Shown: positions 29,420 through 39,178, counted from the stretch's first letter. The stretch is 64,000 nt of DNA from Orbaceae bacterium ESL0721 (GCA_029433365.1 JAQTHZ010000001.1:806001-870000); one strand, 5' to 3'. Made by a program: numbers and translations. The notes: generated by a model from the letters alone, not told the origin.

Positions 29420-29720
29420 AGCAATAACAGTTATAGCATAACTGTTAATTAATAGGGGTAACCGTTTATTACAATGTTTTAGTGTCATGATGTTTTAGGG
29501 TCACGATGTTTTAGGGTTGCAATGTTTTAGGGTTCGATGCTTAGGCTCTCATTTTTACTAATAACTAATCAGAATAAGATAGAATAAAAATATCAATATC
29601 ACCTAATTAATAGATTTTATCTATTATTAAATTTTCAATTTATGACTTTTTTTATTCTTCTCTTTATGCGAGTCTAGTACGAATTTAAAATAGTTCATTA
29701 CTTTCTAAATAGAGGTTTTC
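29420..29720. other. dacB-gor spacer with hairpin and repeat array
   Basis: This 301-bp spacer holds, in order, a hairpin right after dacB (TAACAGTTAT / ATAACTGTTA, 29425-29447, no T-run), the 16-bp repeat array at 29474-29548, and about 150 bp of AT-rich sequence before gor in which no promoter stands out. No open reading frame of interest was seen. Confidence 0.7.
29474..29548 (+). repeat. Tandem array of the 16-bp ATGTTTTAGGGT repeat, five units
   Basis: Units start at 29474, 29490, 29506, 29522 and 29537. The first reads ATGTTTTAGTGTCATG, the next three keep ATGTTTTAGGGT and differ in the last four bases (CACG, TGCA, then TCG), and the fifth is decayed (ATGCTTAGGCTC). This is the longest array of the word in the window and lies 54 bp past the dacB stop. 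Confidence 0.9.
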
Positions 29721-31088
29721 ATGTCAGATAAGAGAGAGACAACACATTATGACTACATCGCCATTGGTGGCGGTAGTGGGGGTATTGCTTCGATTAACCG
29801 TGCTGCATCATATGGTAAAAAATGTGCCATTATTGAAGCTAAATTATTAGGTGGAACCTGCGTCAATGTCGGTTGCGTACCGAAAAAAATCATGTGGTAT
29901 GGCGCACAAATAGCAGAGGCAATCAACCATTATGGACCAAGTTACGGATTTGATGTCAATATTAACCATTTTAATTGGCAGACACTTATCGATAATCGTA
30001 ACGCCTACATTGATCGTATTCACCAATCCTATGATCGTGTCTTAACAAAAAATAGCGTAGATATTATTCATGGTTATGCAAGATTTGTTGATAAGCATAC
30101 TGTTGAAGTCAATGGCAAACTCTATAGTGCCGACCATATCTTAATTGCAGTTGGAGGTAAACCCTCTATCCCAACTATTCCAGGTGCCGAGTATGGCATT
30201 ACATCGGATGACTTTTTTGCATTATCTGAGTTACCAAAACGCGTTGCAATCGTAGGTGCCGGTTATATCGCTTGTGAGATTGCCGGTGTGTTACATGCAC
30301 TTGGTGCTAAAACCGATCTCTTTGTCCGTAATGGCACCCCTTTACGTACTTTTGATCCTATGATAGTTCAAGCCTATATGGATGTGATTACATCAGAGGG
30401 GTATGAGCTACACCCATTCTCAATTCCACAAATAGTAACCAAAAATAGTGATGGTTCACTCACTTTACGGTTAGAGAACGGCGAAGAGTTTACTGTAGAT
30501 TGTCTCATTTGGGCAATTGGACGTAAACCAGCAACCGAAGGCATGAACCTTGAAGCAGCAGGTATTGAGGTGAATAGTAACGGCTTTATTAAAGTTGATA
30601 AGTACCAAAATACTAATGTTTTAGGGATCTACTCTGTTGGTGATGATACAGGCGCCACAGCACTTACCCCAGTAGCAGTCGCTGCGGGCAGACGGTTATC
30701 AGAGAGATTATTTAATAATAAGCCTGATGAACACCTTGATTACAGTAATATTCCAACCGTAGTGTTTACTCACCCACCAATTGGTACTGTTGGATTAACC
30801 GAACCTGACGCAATTATTAAATATGGTCAGGAGAATGTAAAAGTCTATACATCTTCATTTAGAGGGATGTATAGTGCGGTGACTGAGTATCCACAAGCTT
30901 GCAATATGAAGCTAGTCTGTGTTGGCGAAGAGGAGAAAGTCGTCGGACTGCATGGTATTGGATACGGTATGGACGAGATATTACAAGGTTTTGCAGTTGC
31001 AATAAAAATGGGGGCAACCAAAAAAGATTTTGATAATACCATTGCCATTCATCCAACCGCTGCAGAAGAGTTTGTGACGATGCGCTAA
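29721..31088 (+). CDS. gor: Glutathione-disulfide reductase
   Basis: A 455-residue FAD enzyme (E. coli 450) that reduces GSSG with NADPH. The FAD loop [12 protein letters not shown] is at residues 13-24, the redox disulfide is [13 protein letters not shown] near 44-56, the NADPH-binding loop is [17 protein letters not shown] near 177-193, and the interface with the catalytic His is [14 protein letters not shown] at the C-terminus. It keeps cytosolic thiols reduced. AGAGG precedes the ATG, and a strong terminator follows. Confidence 0.96.
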   Translation: MSDKRETTHYDYIAIGGGSGGIASINRAASYGKKCAIIEAKLLGGTCVNVGCVPKKIMWYGAQIAEAINHYGPSYGFDVNINHFNWQTLIDNRNAYIDRIHQSYDRVLTKNSVDIIHGYARFVDKHTVEVNGKLYSADHILIAVGGKPSIPTIPGAEYGITSDDFFALSELPKRVAIVGAGYIACEIAGVLHALGAKTDLFVRNGTPLRTFDPMIVQAYMDVITSEGYELHPFSIPQIVTKNSDGSLTLRLENGEEFTVDCLIWAIGRKPATEGMNLEAAGIEVNSNGFIKVDKYQNTNVLGIYSVGDDTGATALTPVAVAAGRRLSERLFNNKPDEHLDYSNIPTVVFTHPPIGTVGLTEPDAIIKYGQENVKVYTSSFRGMYSAVTEYPQACNMKLVCVGEEEKVVGLHGIGYGMDEILQGFAVAIKMGATKKDFDNTIAIHPTAAEEFVTMR

Positions 31089-31104
31089 GCAAAGCTATAT
31101 CAAA

Positions 31105-31137
31105 AATTCATAGGCGTTAAAACCTATGAATTTTTTT
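31105..31137 (+). terminator. Rho-independent terminator after gor
   Basis: A 10-bp stem (AATTCATAGG / CCTATGAATT) with an 8-base loop is followed by T residues up to 31137, 17 bp past the gor stop. Confidence 0.9.
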
Positions 31138-31224
31138 GTATCCATATATATCTATATGAAAATTCTATCTAAAAAATTCTCTATATAAAGCTCTATATTA
31201 AATTTTTTGTATCAATAGTTACTA

Positions 31225-31299
31225 AAATGGTAGTATCCAAAATAGTAGTAATCTAAATAGAAGAAACCTAAATAGTAGTACCTTAATAGTAGTTCCAAA
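31225..31299. repeat. 15-bp tandem repeat, five imperfect units
   Basis: Units start at 31225, 31240, 31255, 31270 and about 31285, an exact 15-bp step, with the consensus AAATAGTAGTAnCCT. The array lies between the gor terminator and the end of wzc. A more degenerate series (AATTCTATCTAAAA, AATTCTCTATATAAAG, CTCTATATTAAATT) fills 31155-31205 just before it. Confidence 0.75.
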
Positions 31300-31311
31300 A
31301 TTTACAGTCGG

Positions 31312-33447
31312 TTATTTATAAGCGTAACCATATTGATAGTAGCTACTAGCTTTGTGGGTTATACCATTTAAAATGGCTCCTTTAACCGCAATACCATTCT
31401 GTTCAAACCTCTGGATACCTAACTCAACCTCTTTTACGCTGTTTTGCCCATATCTTACAACAATCATTAAAGTACCGGCATATTTACTGATGATACAGGC
31501 ATCAGTTACAGCTAATACTGGTGGGGTATCGATTAAGACTATCTCATAATTTTCTTTGGCCCAGTCTAATAACTCCGCAAAACGTGGATGCATCAAAAGT
31601 TCTGATGGGTTAGGCGGAACGGAGCCGCGTGGAATAAAATCAAGGCACTCATTTAATGGCGTAGTGTGGATAATATCATCAACTCCCGCTTGATCTGCAA
31701 GGTAATCAGATAGACCATTTTTTGGTTCAACTTTTAATAGATCATGCAGGTAACCTTTACGCATATCGGCATCGATCAAGAGAACACGTTTACCTAAATC
31801 CGCAATTAAAACCGCTAAATTGGTTGTAATAAAGGTTTTACCAATAGCAGGACTACAGCCTGAGATCACTAAAATATTATTTTTAGACTCTATCATGGCA
31901 AAATGTAAACTGGTTCGTAAACTACGTAGCGCTTCAACCGAGAGATCACCTGGCGAGCCAATCGAGATTAATTGGTTCGCGCGTGTATTTGGTTTTTTAC
32001 CTTTCAACAATCTTTTAAGCTTTTGATTCTGTTTAATTTGCCATTCAGATATCGGGATATTAGCATAGACATTGATACCCATATCCTCAAGCTGTTCAAC
32101 CGAGTCAATTGTCCGTTTAAAAGCGACAGATAAAATGATACAACCAGAAGAGGCAAAGAGACCAAATAGGAGCGCAATACCGACAATGAGCACTTTTTGA
32201 GGTTTAATCGGTTTTGGTTGCGTTAAGGCATTATCAATAATACGCACATTACCTATAATGCTCGCCTCTGAAATACTTAACTCTTGCTGCTTATTAAGTA
32301 GCTGCATATAGACTTCATTATTGGCTTTTACATCTCGTGTGAGCCGCAAAATCTCCTGCTGCGTTTGCGGTAAAAAGCTAATTTTTTCGCCCAATTTAGA
32401 TCGCTCTTTTAATAGCGTGGATCTCTTTTCTAATAATGCGCGGTATGCTGGATGCTCTTTAGTGTAAAGCTTTGAAACTTCGGCCTCTTTAAATGTGAGC
32501 TCATTTAACTGTGCCTCTAATTGAACCGAAGAGTCGAGTACCGATTTTGCCTCTAGCGAGAGGTCAACTGAGTCATTTTGTTGACGATATTGGTTAAGTT
32601 TATTTTCAGATTTATCTAGCTCTAAACGTATACGAGGTAACTGCGCCTTTAAAAACTCCAAGCTTTTTGCCGCCTCAGCCGATTTTCGCTCTACATTTTG
32701 CGCAAGATAATTTTTAGCGATCTGATCTAAAATACGTTGGATTAACAGCGGATTTTCACCGGTTAAACTTAACTCCAACATACCCACATCTTTCCCTTTA
32801 TCCACGACCGAAAGATTGTCCAAAAGGGTATTAATCACACTTAATTCTGATAATTTAGTAATTTTAAAAATGGTTTCAGGTTCTGCTTGAATCTCACTCA
32901 CTAATAGTGACATCCCATCTTGCGATATATATTCACCAACCATGCCAAACAGTAGATCTTGACCATCTTTGCGTAAAACATAGTGACTATGATCTATAAC
33001 ACGAAGCTCTAACGGGTTATCATACCAAAGTTTAGGAACCTCAAAACGAGAGAGGGCAATTGCATTATGGTTATTATCAGTCAGCCTTGCAAAGCCTTTA
33101 CCAAAAAAGGGAAAGAAGCGCTGCTGCACATCAATATCTAAGGAGAGATCTTTTATCGTTTTACCGATAATCATTCGCGATCGAATCAGACCAATTTCAG
33201 TCGTAGATGTCGGTTTAGTTCCAGTTAATGCAGAGGTGAAATCATTAAATAAAGTATTACCCATCTTCTGTTCAATTTGAACAAGGGCATCTGCTTTATA
33301 AATCGGTGTTGCAAATATTGCATAGATAACACCCAAAATAGTAGTAAATAGGGTAAAACTAACAATAATCTTCCAATGATCCCAAAGAGAATATAGAAGA
33401 TTGATTAAATCAATTTCATCTTCACTTTTTTTCGCTTTATCTGACAT
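31312..33447 (-). CDS. wzc: Polysaccharide co-polymerase / tyrosine autokinase Wzc
   Basis: A 711-residue inner membrane protein (E. coli 720). A Wzz domain with two helices (residues about 31-51 and 427-447) surrounds a coiled-coil periplasmic part; the cytosolic BY-kinase domain has Walker A SGCSPAIGKTFITTN, Walker A' LLIDADMRKG and Walker B VLIDTPPV. The C-terminal tail SSYYQYGYAYK carries five Tyr for autophosphorylation. It controls chain length and export of capsule-type polysaccharide with Wza. It is the last gene of wza-wzb-wzc. Confidence 0.95.
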   Translation of the reverse strand: MSDKAKKSEDEIDLINLLYSLWDHWKIIVSFTLFTTILGVIYAIFATPIYKADALVQIEQKMGNTLFNDFTSALTGTKPTSTTEIGLIRSRMIIGKTIKDLSLDIDVQQRFFPFFGKGFARLTDNNHNAIALSRFEVPKLWYDNPLELRVIDHSHYVLRKDGQDLLFGMVGEYISQDGMSLLVSEIQAEPETIFKITKLSELSVINTLLDNLSVVDKGKDVGMLELSLTGENPLLIQRILDQIAKNYLAQNVERKSAEAAKSLEFLKAQLPRIRLELDKSENKLNQYRQQNDSVDLSLEAKSVLDSSVQLEAQLNELTFKEAEVSKLYTKEHPAYRALLEKRSTLLKERSKLGEKISFLPQTQQEILRLTRDVKANNEVYMQLLNKQQELSISEASIIGNVRIIDNALTQPKPIKPQKVLIVGIALLFGLFASSGCIILSVAFKRTIDSVEQLEDMGINVYANIPISEWQIKQNQKLKRLLKGKKPNTRANQLISIGSPGDLSVEALRSLRTSLHFAMIESKNNILVISGCSPAIGKTFITTNLAVLIADLGKRVLLIDADMRKGYLHDLLKVEPKNGLSDYLADQAGVDDIIHTTPLNECLDFIPRGSVPPNPSELLMHPRFAELLDWAKENYEIVLIDTPPVLAVTDACIISKYAGTLMIVVRYGQNSVKEVELGIQRFEQNGIAVKGAILNGITHKASSYYQYGYAYK

Positions 33448-33474
33448 AATAATTTATAACAACCTTGTATAATT

Positions 33475-33909
33475 TTAAGAAAACTTCCCTGTCCATAACT
33501 TGGTTGACTCTTCTAAAAGTTGATAAGTTTGCTCAAATATTTTTGCGCTTCGACCATAGGGATCTGCAATCTCTGTACCACTATTTAACCAATGACCATA
33601 AAGCATCACTTTGCCTCTAACTTCTGGCGCAAATTGGCAAACAGCATCAATATGCTTTCTCTCCATAACTAATATGAGATCATGCTCTTGGCATATCGAT
33701 TTATCTAATTGCCTAGCAACGTGTCCATCTAACGATAGACCATAAGTTTTAGCAACTTTAACTGATTTATGATAAGCAGGTCTCCCTACTTCCGCAGAAA
33801 TACCAGCTGAACAGATTTTTTTAGTTGGATATAACTGTTTTAACATGCGCTCACCAATTGGTGAGCGGCAAATATTACCTACACATACAACACAAATAGA
33901 ATCAAACAT
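33475..33909 (-). CDS. wzb: Low-molecular-weight protein-tyrosine phosphatase Wzb
   Basis: A 144-residue LMW phosphatase (E. coli 147). The P-loop is CVVCVGNICRSPIGERM at residues 6-22 with the catalytic Cys and Arg, and the general-acid Asp is in IADPYGRS near residue 115. It would dephosphorylate the Wzc tyrosine tail and so cycle export. It lies between wza (17 bp) and wzc (27 bp). Confidence 0.95.
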   Translation of the reverse strand: MFDSICVVCVGNICRSPIGERMLKQLYPTKKICSAGISAEVGRPAYHKSVKVAKTYGLSLDGHVARQLDKSICQEHDLILVMERKHIDAVCQFAPEVRGKVMLYGHWLNSGTEIADPYGRSAKIFEQTYQLLEESTKLWTGKFS

Positions 33910-33926
33910 ATCACCTCTATTTCACG

Positions 33927-35072
33927 CTATTGCGGCCACTTACGAATCCAACGGATAGTTTCTGTTAGACTGTTAGCACTTTGAATAGTCGGTAAAATCT
34001 GCATAACTGTACGATTCCATCTCTCGATCGGTGCCGTAGTTACATAGACAATATCATAGGGTTCTAAATCTATATTTGTGGCTAATGCCATTGCTGTGGC
34101 ATCTTTTAAATCTAACTGATAGACAGTCGCAATTTTGCCTTTAGCTTCGGTACCATTTTTCGTTGCCCGAATCACAAATACGCCTGAGGCATCACTACTC
34201 TTCTGATTTAGCCCTTCAGCTTTACCTAAAGCTTCAGCTAAAGTCATGCCTGATCTATCCATAACAAGTGATGATTGCGCACCGACTTCACCCATCACAA
34301 ATACTTTTAAGGTATCATTAGTTGGAATGTAAATAATATCGCCATCGGTTAATAACCGATTTTGTGTAAGATCACCAAACTGCATTAGCGATTCCAGCGA
34401 AATCACCTCTTTATGTCCATTATGGGTTAGGACAACATTACGCCAATCTGCTTTATCAGTTAAACCACCAGCACTATTAATTGCATCTAAGATGGTTAAA
34501 GGGATATTTTTAATGGGTTGTTTACCAGCTCGAACAACTTCACCGGAAATGTAGGCTTTTTGGGAATTAAAAGCGGAGATACTGATATCAACTTGCGGGC
34601 TTTCGATATACGTTGATAATTTAGATGAAATATCACTGCGCACCTCTTCTAATGTTCTATCTACCACTTTTATTTTACCAATATAGGGGTAGTAGATAGT
34701 GCCATCAGCATGTACCCAGTTCCCTGCTTCACTTGCACTACGGTAAGAACCGGCAGGAATCGTTAACTCAGGGTGATCCCAAACTGTCACATTAATAATG
34801 TCGCCAATACCAAGTCTATATTGGTAATTTTTGATCTGTTCATCTAATGCGGGATTATTTTTTGCAATTGTAGGGAGTTTATGTAAATTCTTAACTAATT
34901 TTGGCGTGATAGGATAGACATCGATCAACTTATTAATATCAACATTACTATCATTTTGCTCTATAACATTTTTATTTTGAGTGGTTATCGTAGAACCAGT
35001 TAAAGTACAACCACTCATTAATAAACTTGTAACTACTAAAAACAGTGTTTTTTTCTTAATATTTTTTATCAT
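33927..35072 (-). CDS. wza: Outer-membrane polysaccharide export lipoprotein Wza
   Basis: A 381-residue lipoprotein (E. coli 379) with a signal peptide and lipobox LLMSGC at residues about 17-22. The polysaccharide export domain reads [23 protein letters not shown], and SLBB repeats follow ([28 protein letters not shown]). A C-terminal amphipathic stretch around [14 protein letters not shown] would form the outer membrane helical barrel. It is first in the export operon; no JUMPstart/ops sequence was seen upstream. Confidence 0.95.
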   Translation of the reverse strand: MIKNIKKKTLFLVVTSLLMSGCTLTGSTITTQNKNVIEQNDSNVDINKLIDVYPITPKLVKNLHKLPTIAKNNPALDEQIKNYQYRLGIGDIINVTVWDHPELTIPAGSYRSASEAGNWVHADGTIYYPYIGKIKVVDRTLEEVRSDISSKLSTYIESPQVDISISAFNSQKAYISGEVVRAGKQPIKNIPLTILDAINSAGGLTDKADWRNVVLTHNGHKEVISLESLMQFGDLTQNRLLTDGDIIYIPTNDTLKVFVMGEVGAQSSLVMDRSGMTLAEALGKAEGLNQKSSDASGVFVIRATKNGTEAKGKIATVYQLDLKDATAMALATNIDLEPYDIVYVTTAPIERWNRTVMQILPTIQSANSLTETIRWIRKWPQ

Positions 35073-35162
35073 TTTTATTCGCCAAATCAGAGTAATTATT
35101 TTTTTTATTTATATTAACACTCAAATTCGGACGAATAAATATAATTTTTATGTTTTTCTGTT

Positions 35163-36503
35163 TTATTCCGTTCTAAAGCCCGTTTTTGCCAAGGGGAAAA
35201 ATCCCACAATGATCGCCAATAAAGAGACCATGGCAATATAGAGACCCGCCCCTAAATAGCTGTATGTTCCCAAAAAGTGCTCTGGACTTAACAGATAGAT
35301 CGTTAATGTTGGCGTAATTGCACTAAATAGCGCATAAGCTAAATTATAGGAGAATGATAGACCTGAATACCTTATTGAAGGTGGAAAAGCACGGGTACCA
35401 ATAATTGGCGTTAAAGCAATTGCACCGGTAAAGAGACCAAAAAGTGCCCAGATAAAATAGAGGTGAGTTAAACTCATTGTGTCACTAAGCGATGCATAAA
35501 AATAGAGACTGGTTAGCGCAAGACCGCCCCATGATAAAATCACATTTTTAGTTGTCCCAATTTTATCTTCTAAATAACCGAATAAGACACACCCTAAGGT
35601 TAATGTTAACGCACCAATACAGCCACCGATTCGCCAATCTAAATTAGCAAAATGGTACATTCCACCTACAATTCGCCCCGGTGTAATTAAAATTCCCACC
35701 ATAATGGTAGTAGATAGTGACCATGTTAATAGTGCCACAATTAGGCAGGCAATTTTATGTTTTTTTAATACCGTGATAACTGGTATATCTTTCTCTAATG
35801 CTTTGCGAGCTGCTAACGCTTTAAAAATTGGTGTTTCAGATAAAAAACGGCGTAGATAGACAGAAATAACACCAAAGATACCGCCAATTACAAACGGGAT
35901 ACGCCAAGCATAATCTAAAATATCTTTCACATTAAAACAGAGATCGATAATAATCGTGACAGCAAAACCAAGCAGAATTCCGCCTGTAATACCTGATGTT
36001 AAAGCACCAACACCAAAACCGTAACGCTGCTCTGGAACATGCTCGGCAATGAATACCCAAGCCCCAGGCATTTCACCACCAATCGCTGCACCTTGTAACA
36101 TACGCATAACTAAAAGTAATAACGGCGCGAAAATGCCTATCGTCTCATAGGTTGGCAGTATACCAATTAAGAAAGTTGGAAGTGCCATCATAGCAACACT
36201 TAGGGTAAACATCCGTTTGCGCCCCGCTTTGTCGCCAAAATGCGCCATAATAATTCCACCAATAGGTCGAACTAAATAACCAGCGGCAAAGATCCCCCAA
36301 GCAAAAAGATCTAACATTAAAGGATCTAATGTGGAAGGTAAAAAAAGCGGTTTAACAATTGTATCAATATATAGAGCATAGATGACAAAATCATAAAATT
36401 CTAATGTTCCGCCTAATGAAGAGAGAAGTAATGTTTTAAAATCTTGTCCATTTAATGGACGTGCACTTGGTTGACAAGTGGTATTTATTACGGAGTGAGT
36501 CAT
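35163..36503 (-). CDS. MFS transporter, metabolite:H+ symporter family
   Basis: A 446-residue major facilitator with 12 predicted helices. LGGTLEFYDFVIYALY in helix 1, GYLVRPIGGIIMAHFGDKAGRKRMF spanning helix 2 and the loop motif, and GAAIGGEMPGAWVFIAEHVP in helix 4-5 put it in the metabolite:H+ symporter group (relatives include ProP, ShiA and YhjE). The substrate, likely an organic acid or zwitterion, cannot be told from sequence. It is upstream of wza with 90 bp between; a functional link is not evident. Confidence 0.85.
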   Translation of the reverse strand: MTHSVINTTCQPSARPLNGQDFKTLLLSSLGGTLEFYDFVIYALYIDTIVKPLFLPSTLDPLMLDLFAWGIFAAGYLVRPIGGIIMAHFGDKAGRKRMFTLSVAMMALPTFLIGILPTYETIGIFAPLLLLVMRMLQGAAIGGEMPGAWVFIAEHVPEQRYGFGVGALTSGITGGILLGFAVTIIIDLCFNVKDILDYAWRIPFVIGGIFGVISVYLRRFLSETPIFKALAARKALEKDIPVITVLKKHKIACLIVALLTWSLSTTIMVGILITPGRIVGGMYHFANLDWRIGGCIGALTLTLGCVLFGYLEDKIGTTKNVILSWGGLALTSLYFYASLSDTMSLTHLYFIWALFGLFTGAIALTPIIGTRAFPPSIRYSGLSFSYNLAYALFSAITPTLTIYLLSPEHFLGTYSYLGAGLYIAMVSLLAIIVGFFPLAKTGFRTE

Positions 36504-36661
36504 GAATAAAACCTTATTATAATTAGAAATAATATGTTCAATCTATTAATAGTAGATCGAATATATTTTTGGTTGAAAATAGTTTTTTACTCTTGATAGA
36601 TAGTTGTTGCATAATTGATGAATATAAAAAGGGCTATTTCTTATCTCATCAACACGAGAGA

Positions 36662-36871
36662 TTACTCAACAGATTTGGTACCCATATATTGGAATCCTGC
36701 CGCTTCAATTGCGGCAATTGCATCTTGTTGCGAAATAGAGCCCTTCTCAATATCCACTTCATGTGTAGATAAATTAACCGTTACTGTTGCGGTTGGATCA
36801 ACTCTATTGATTGCTTTGGTGACTGTTTTAACACAGTGTTCACAACTCATATTATCAACAATTAATCTCAT
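36662..36871 (-). CDS. CopZ-like heavy-metal (copper) chaperone
   Basis: A 69-residue protein made of a single heavy-metal-associated domain with a ferredoxin-like fold. The metal site is DNMSCEHCVKTVTKAI (MxCxxC at residues 8-13) and the C-terminal AIEAAGFQYM helix is typical. It would carry Cu(I) in the cytosol to an exporter. No CopA ATPase or CueR-type regulator is adjacent, and no CueR operator was seen upstream, so partners must lie elsewhere. Confidence 0.85.
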   Translation of the reverse strand: MRLIVDNMSCEHCVKTVTKAINRVDPTATVTVNLSTHEVDIEKGSISQQDAIAAIEAAGFQYMGTKSVE

Positions 36872-36894
36872 TTTTTATCTCCCTTCTCTTTGTT

Positions 36895-36977
36895 TTATAA
36901 ATACTTGTTATATAAATACTTTACTATATAAAAACCTTGTTATATGAATGTTGTTATAATGTTTTTCTGTTATATGT
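36895..36977. repeat. Degenerate 13-16 bp tandem repeat between mnmE and copZ
   Basis: Units beginning with TTATAT or TTATAA start at 36895, 36908, 36924, 36940, 36954 and 36970 (for example TTATATGAATGTTG). Spacing is 13, 16, 16, 14 and 16 bp. The stretch occupies almost the whole spacer between the end of mnmE and the start of the copper chaperone, leaving little room for a separate promoter. Confidence 0.65.
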
Positions 36978-36984
36978 ATAAAAT

Positions 36985-38361
36985 TTACTTACCAATACAA
37001 AATGAACTGAAGATTCGCCCCAATAGATCATCAGAAGTAAATTCACCTGTGATTTCACTTAATGACTCTTGGGCAAGTCGTAGCTCCTCCGCTAATAACT
37101 CGCCGGCCTGAAATTCGAGTAACTGCTCCAGGCCGCGATAGAGGTGATCAGCAGCTTTTTCTAGTGCCTGCAAATGGCGACGACGCGCTAAAAAACCACC
37201 TTCGCTGTTTGAGGTGAATCCCATTACCTGTTTTAGGTGCTCCCGTAACAGCTCAACCCCTTCCCCAGTTCTGGCAGAAAGATTGATAAGCGCATAACCA
37301 TTTACTTCATGGCAACTCTGTGACTCCTTGGTTAGATCAGCTTTATTCCGGATCACGGTAATTGCCATCTTATTAGGTAATTTTTGAATAAATTCAGGCC
37401 ATATTTTAGCGGGATCACTCTCAGTTGTTGTAGAACTATCAACCATTAACAAGATGCGATCAGCTTGTTGAATCTCCTGCCATGCGCGCTCAATACCAAT
37501 TCGCTCCACCTCATCAACGGCTTCGCGCAGTCCAGCAGTATCAATAATATGTAATGGCATACCATCGATATGGATATGTTCACGTAGTACATCGCGAGTT
37601 GTTCCGGCGATATCGGTCACAATTGCCGCTTCTCGCCCAGCTAGAGCATTGAGTAAGCTCGATTTCCCTGCATTTGGACGACCTGCAATGACTACTCTCA
37701 TCCCTTCACGCAGTAATGAACCCTGTTTAGCTGTCTGCTGTACTTCCTCTAAATTGGCAATGACAGTATTAAGTGCTTGCTCAATTTTGCCATCAGATAA
37801 AAAATCGATCTCCTCTTCTGGGAAATCAATAGCTGCTTCGGTAAAAATACGTAGCTGGATTAATGATTCAACTAATTGATGGATCTTTTTCGAGAAGGCG
37901 CCCTGTAGTGATGATATTGCTGATTTAGCTGCCTGCTCTGAACTTGCATCAATCAAATCTGCTATCGCTTCAGCTTGGGTAAGATCCATTTTATCATTTA
38001 AAAATGCCCGCTCTGAAAATTCGCCAGGCCTTGCTAGACGTACATTTGGCAAGCTTAAAATCCGTTTAAGTAACAGATCTAAAATAACAGGACCACCATG
38101 CCCTTGTAACTCTAATACATCTTCGCCAGTAAAGGAGTGAGGGTTAGGAAAGAAGAGCGCAATACCCTCATCTAAAATAGAACCATCATCATCTAAAAAA
38201 GGGAGATAAGTGGCGTAGCGCGGTTTAGGTAGTTCGCCCAAAACAGCCTTGGCAACCTGTTTGGCTTGTGATCCTGAGATCCTTAAAATGCCAACACCAC
38301 CACGACCAGGTGCTGTTGCTTGTGCGACAATTGTCTCCAATTCCCCTATTTTTGCATCCAT
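36985..38361 (-). CDS. mnmE: tRNA uridine-34 modification GTPase MnmE
   Basis: A 458-residue protein (E. coli 454) that with MnmG adds the aminomethyl group to wobble U34. The N-terminal folate domain ([14 protein letters not shown]) is followed by helices and an inserted G domain with G1 [15 protein letters not shown]2-G3 [11 protein letters not shown] / DTAGLR and G4 RNKADL. The C-terminus FCIGK supplies the reactive Cys. It often lies next to yidC-rnpA, but not here; it is preceded upstream by tag with a repeat array between. Confidence 0.97.
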   Translation of the reverse strand: MDAKIGELETIVAQATAPGRGGVGILRISGSQAKQVAKAVLGELPKPRYATYLPFLDDDGSILDEGIALFFPNPHSFTGEDVLELQGHGGPVILDLLLKRILSLPNVRLARPGEFSERAFLNDKMDLTQAEAIADLIDASSEQAAKSAISSLQGAFSKKIHQLVESLIQLRIFTEAAIDFPEEEIDFLSDGKIEQALNTVIANLEEVQQTAKQGSLLREGMRVVIAGRPNAGKSSLLNALAGREAAIVTDIAGTTRDVLREHIHIDGMPLHIIDTAGLREAVDEVERIGIERAWQEIQQADRILLMVDSSTTTESDPAKIWPEFIQKLPNKMAITVIRNKADLTKESQSCHEVNGYALINLSARTGEGVELLREHLKQVMGFTSNSEGGFLARRRHLQALEKAADHLYRGLEQLLEFQAGELLAEELRLAQESLSEITGEFTSDDLLGRIFSSFCIGK

Positions 38362-38454
38362 AATAATAACTACAATAAATTAATGATCTGAACAAAAGTG
38401 GCGTCTATAATATCATGCTCATCGGATAAATTCAGTAATCACTTTGTTAACCTA

Positions 38455-38487
38455 ATGTTTTAGGGTTTAATGTTTTAGGGTTTAATG
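38455..38487 (+). repeat. Tandem ATGTTTTAGGGTTTA repeat, two and a half units
   Basis: Two identical 15-base units start at 38455 and 38470, and the third (38485) breaks off after ATG. They lie 25 bp past the tag stop codon (tag is on the minus strand; the repeat reads on the plus strand). The preceding bases GTTAACCTA also occur at the end of the 58643 array. Confidence 0.85.
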
Positions 38488-38511
38488 AGTACACGCTTAT
38501 AACTCATTATC

Positions 38512-39069
38512 CTATTTCCTAAAACAGCACTCAAAATGGTCATTAACAAGCCCCATAGATTGCATAAAAGCATAGCAGATTGTTGATCCAACAAAGGTAA
38601 AACCACGCTGTTTAAGTGCTTTTGACATATTGTCTGAAATTTCGGTTTTAGTTGGGAATTGATCGCTTTGATTGTAGTGGTTAACGATAGGTTTATTCTG
38701 AACAAATGACCAGATAAATTGAGAAAAGTTTTCACCTTTTTGTTGCATAGTTAAATAGGCGTTTGCATTTTTTACAATGCTAAATAATTTTAGCCGATTA
38801 CGAATTAAACCTTTATTCTGTAACAGTTTTTCAATCTCATCACTACACATTTGGCTAATTTTTTCAGGATCAAAATGATAAAAACAGCGACGATACTCAT
38901 CCCGTTTTTTTAACACTGTTATCCAAGATAACCCCGCTTGTTGCCCCTCTAGACAGAGTTTTTCAAATAGTTTTTGGCTATCATATTGTGGTGTACCCCA
39001 CTCATTATCATGGTAATCGATATATATGGGATCATTTGATACCCAACCACAACGAACGCGATTTTGCAC
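38512..39069 (-). CDS. tag: DNA-3-methyladenine glycosylase I
   Basis: A 185-residue base-excision enzyme (E. coli 187) that removes 3-methyladenine. The N-terminal VRCGWVSNDPIYIDYHDNEWG has the Cys and His zinc ligands, the C-terminal NDHFECC the other two; QQAGLSWITVLKKRDEYRRCF forms the base pocket with the active-site Glu nearby. The start is a GTG at 39069 with AGGA upstream. It is divergent from glyQ, with 109 bp between for both promoters. Confidence 0.94.
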   Translation of the reverse strand: MQNRVRCGWVSNDPIYIDYHDNEWGTPQYDSQKLFEKLCLEGQQAGLSWITVLKKRDEYRRCFYHFDPEKISQMCSDEIEKLLQNKGLIRNRLKLFSIVKNANAYLTMQQKGENFSQFIWSFVQNKPIVNHYNQSDQFPTKTEISDNMSKALKQRGFTFVGSTICYAFMQSMGLVNDHFECCFRK

Positions 39070-39178
39070 TTTTTAATTCCTAGCAAGTTGTCTCTATTTC
39101 ACAAGCGTTAATAAACAGTATAAAATACGTGACTATTTATATCATTACGATATCAATTTAATCATAAAAGAAAATATC

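Noticed and set aside
29474-29548. CRISPR array at the 16-bp repeats
   Set aside because: Units are too short, there are no spacers of 25-40 bp, and no cas genes are nearby.
35073-35162. Promoter or JUMPstart ahead of wza
   Set aside because: The 90-bp spacer is AT-rich without a recognisable element, and no confident -35/-10 pair was found.
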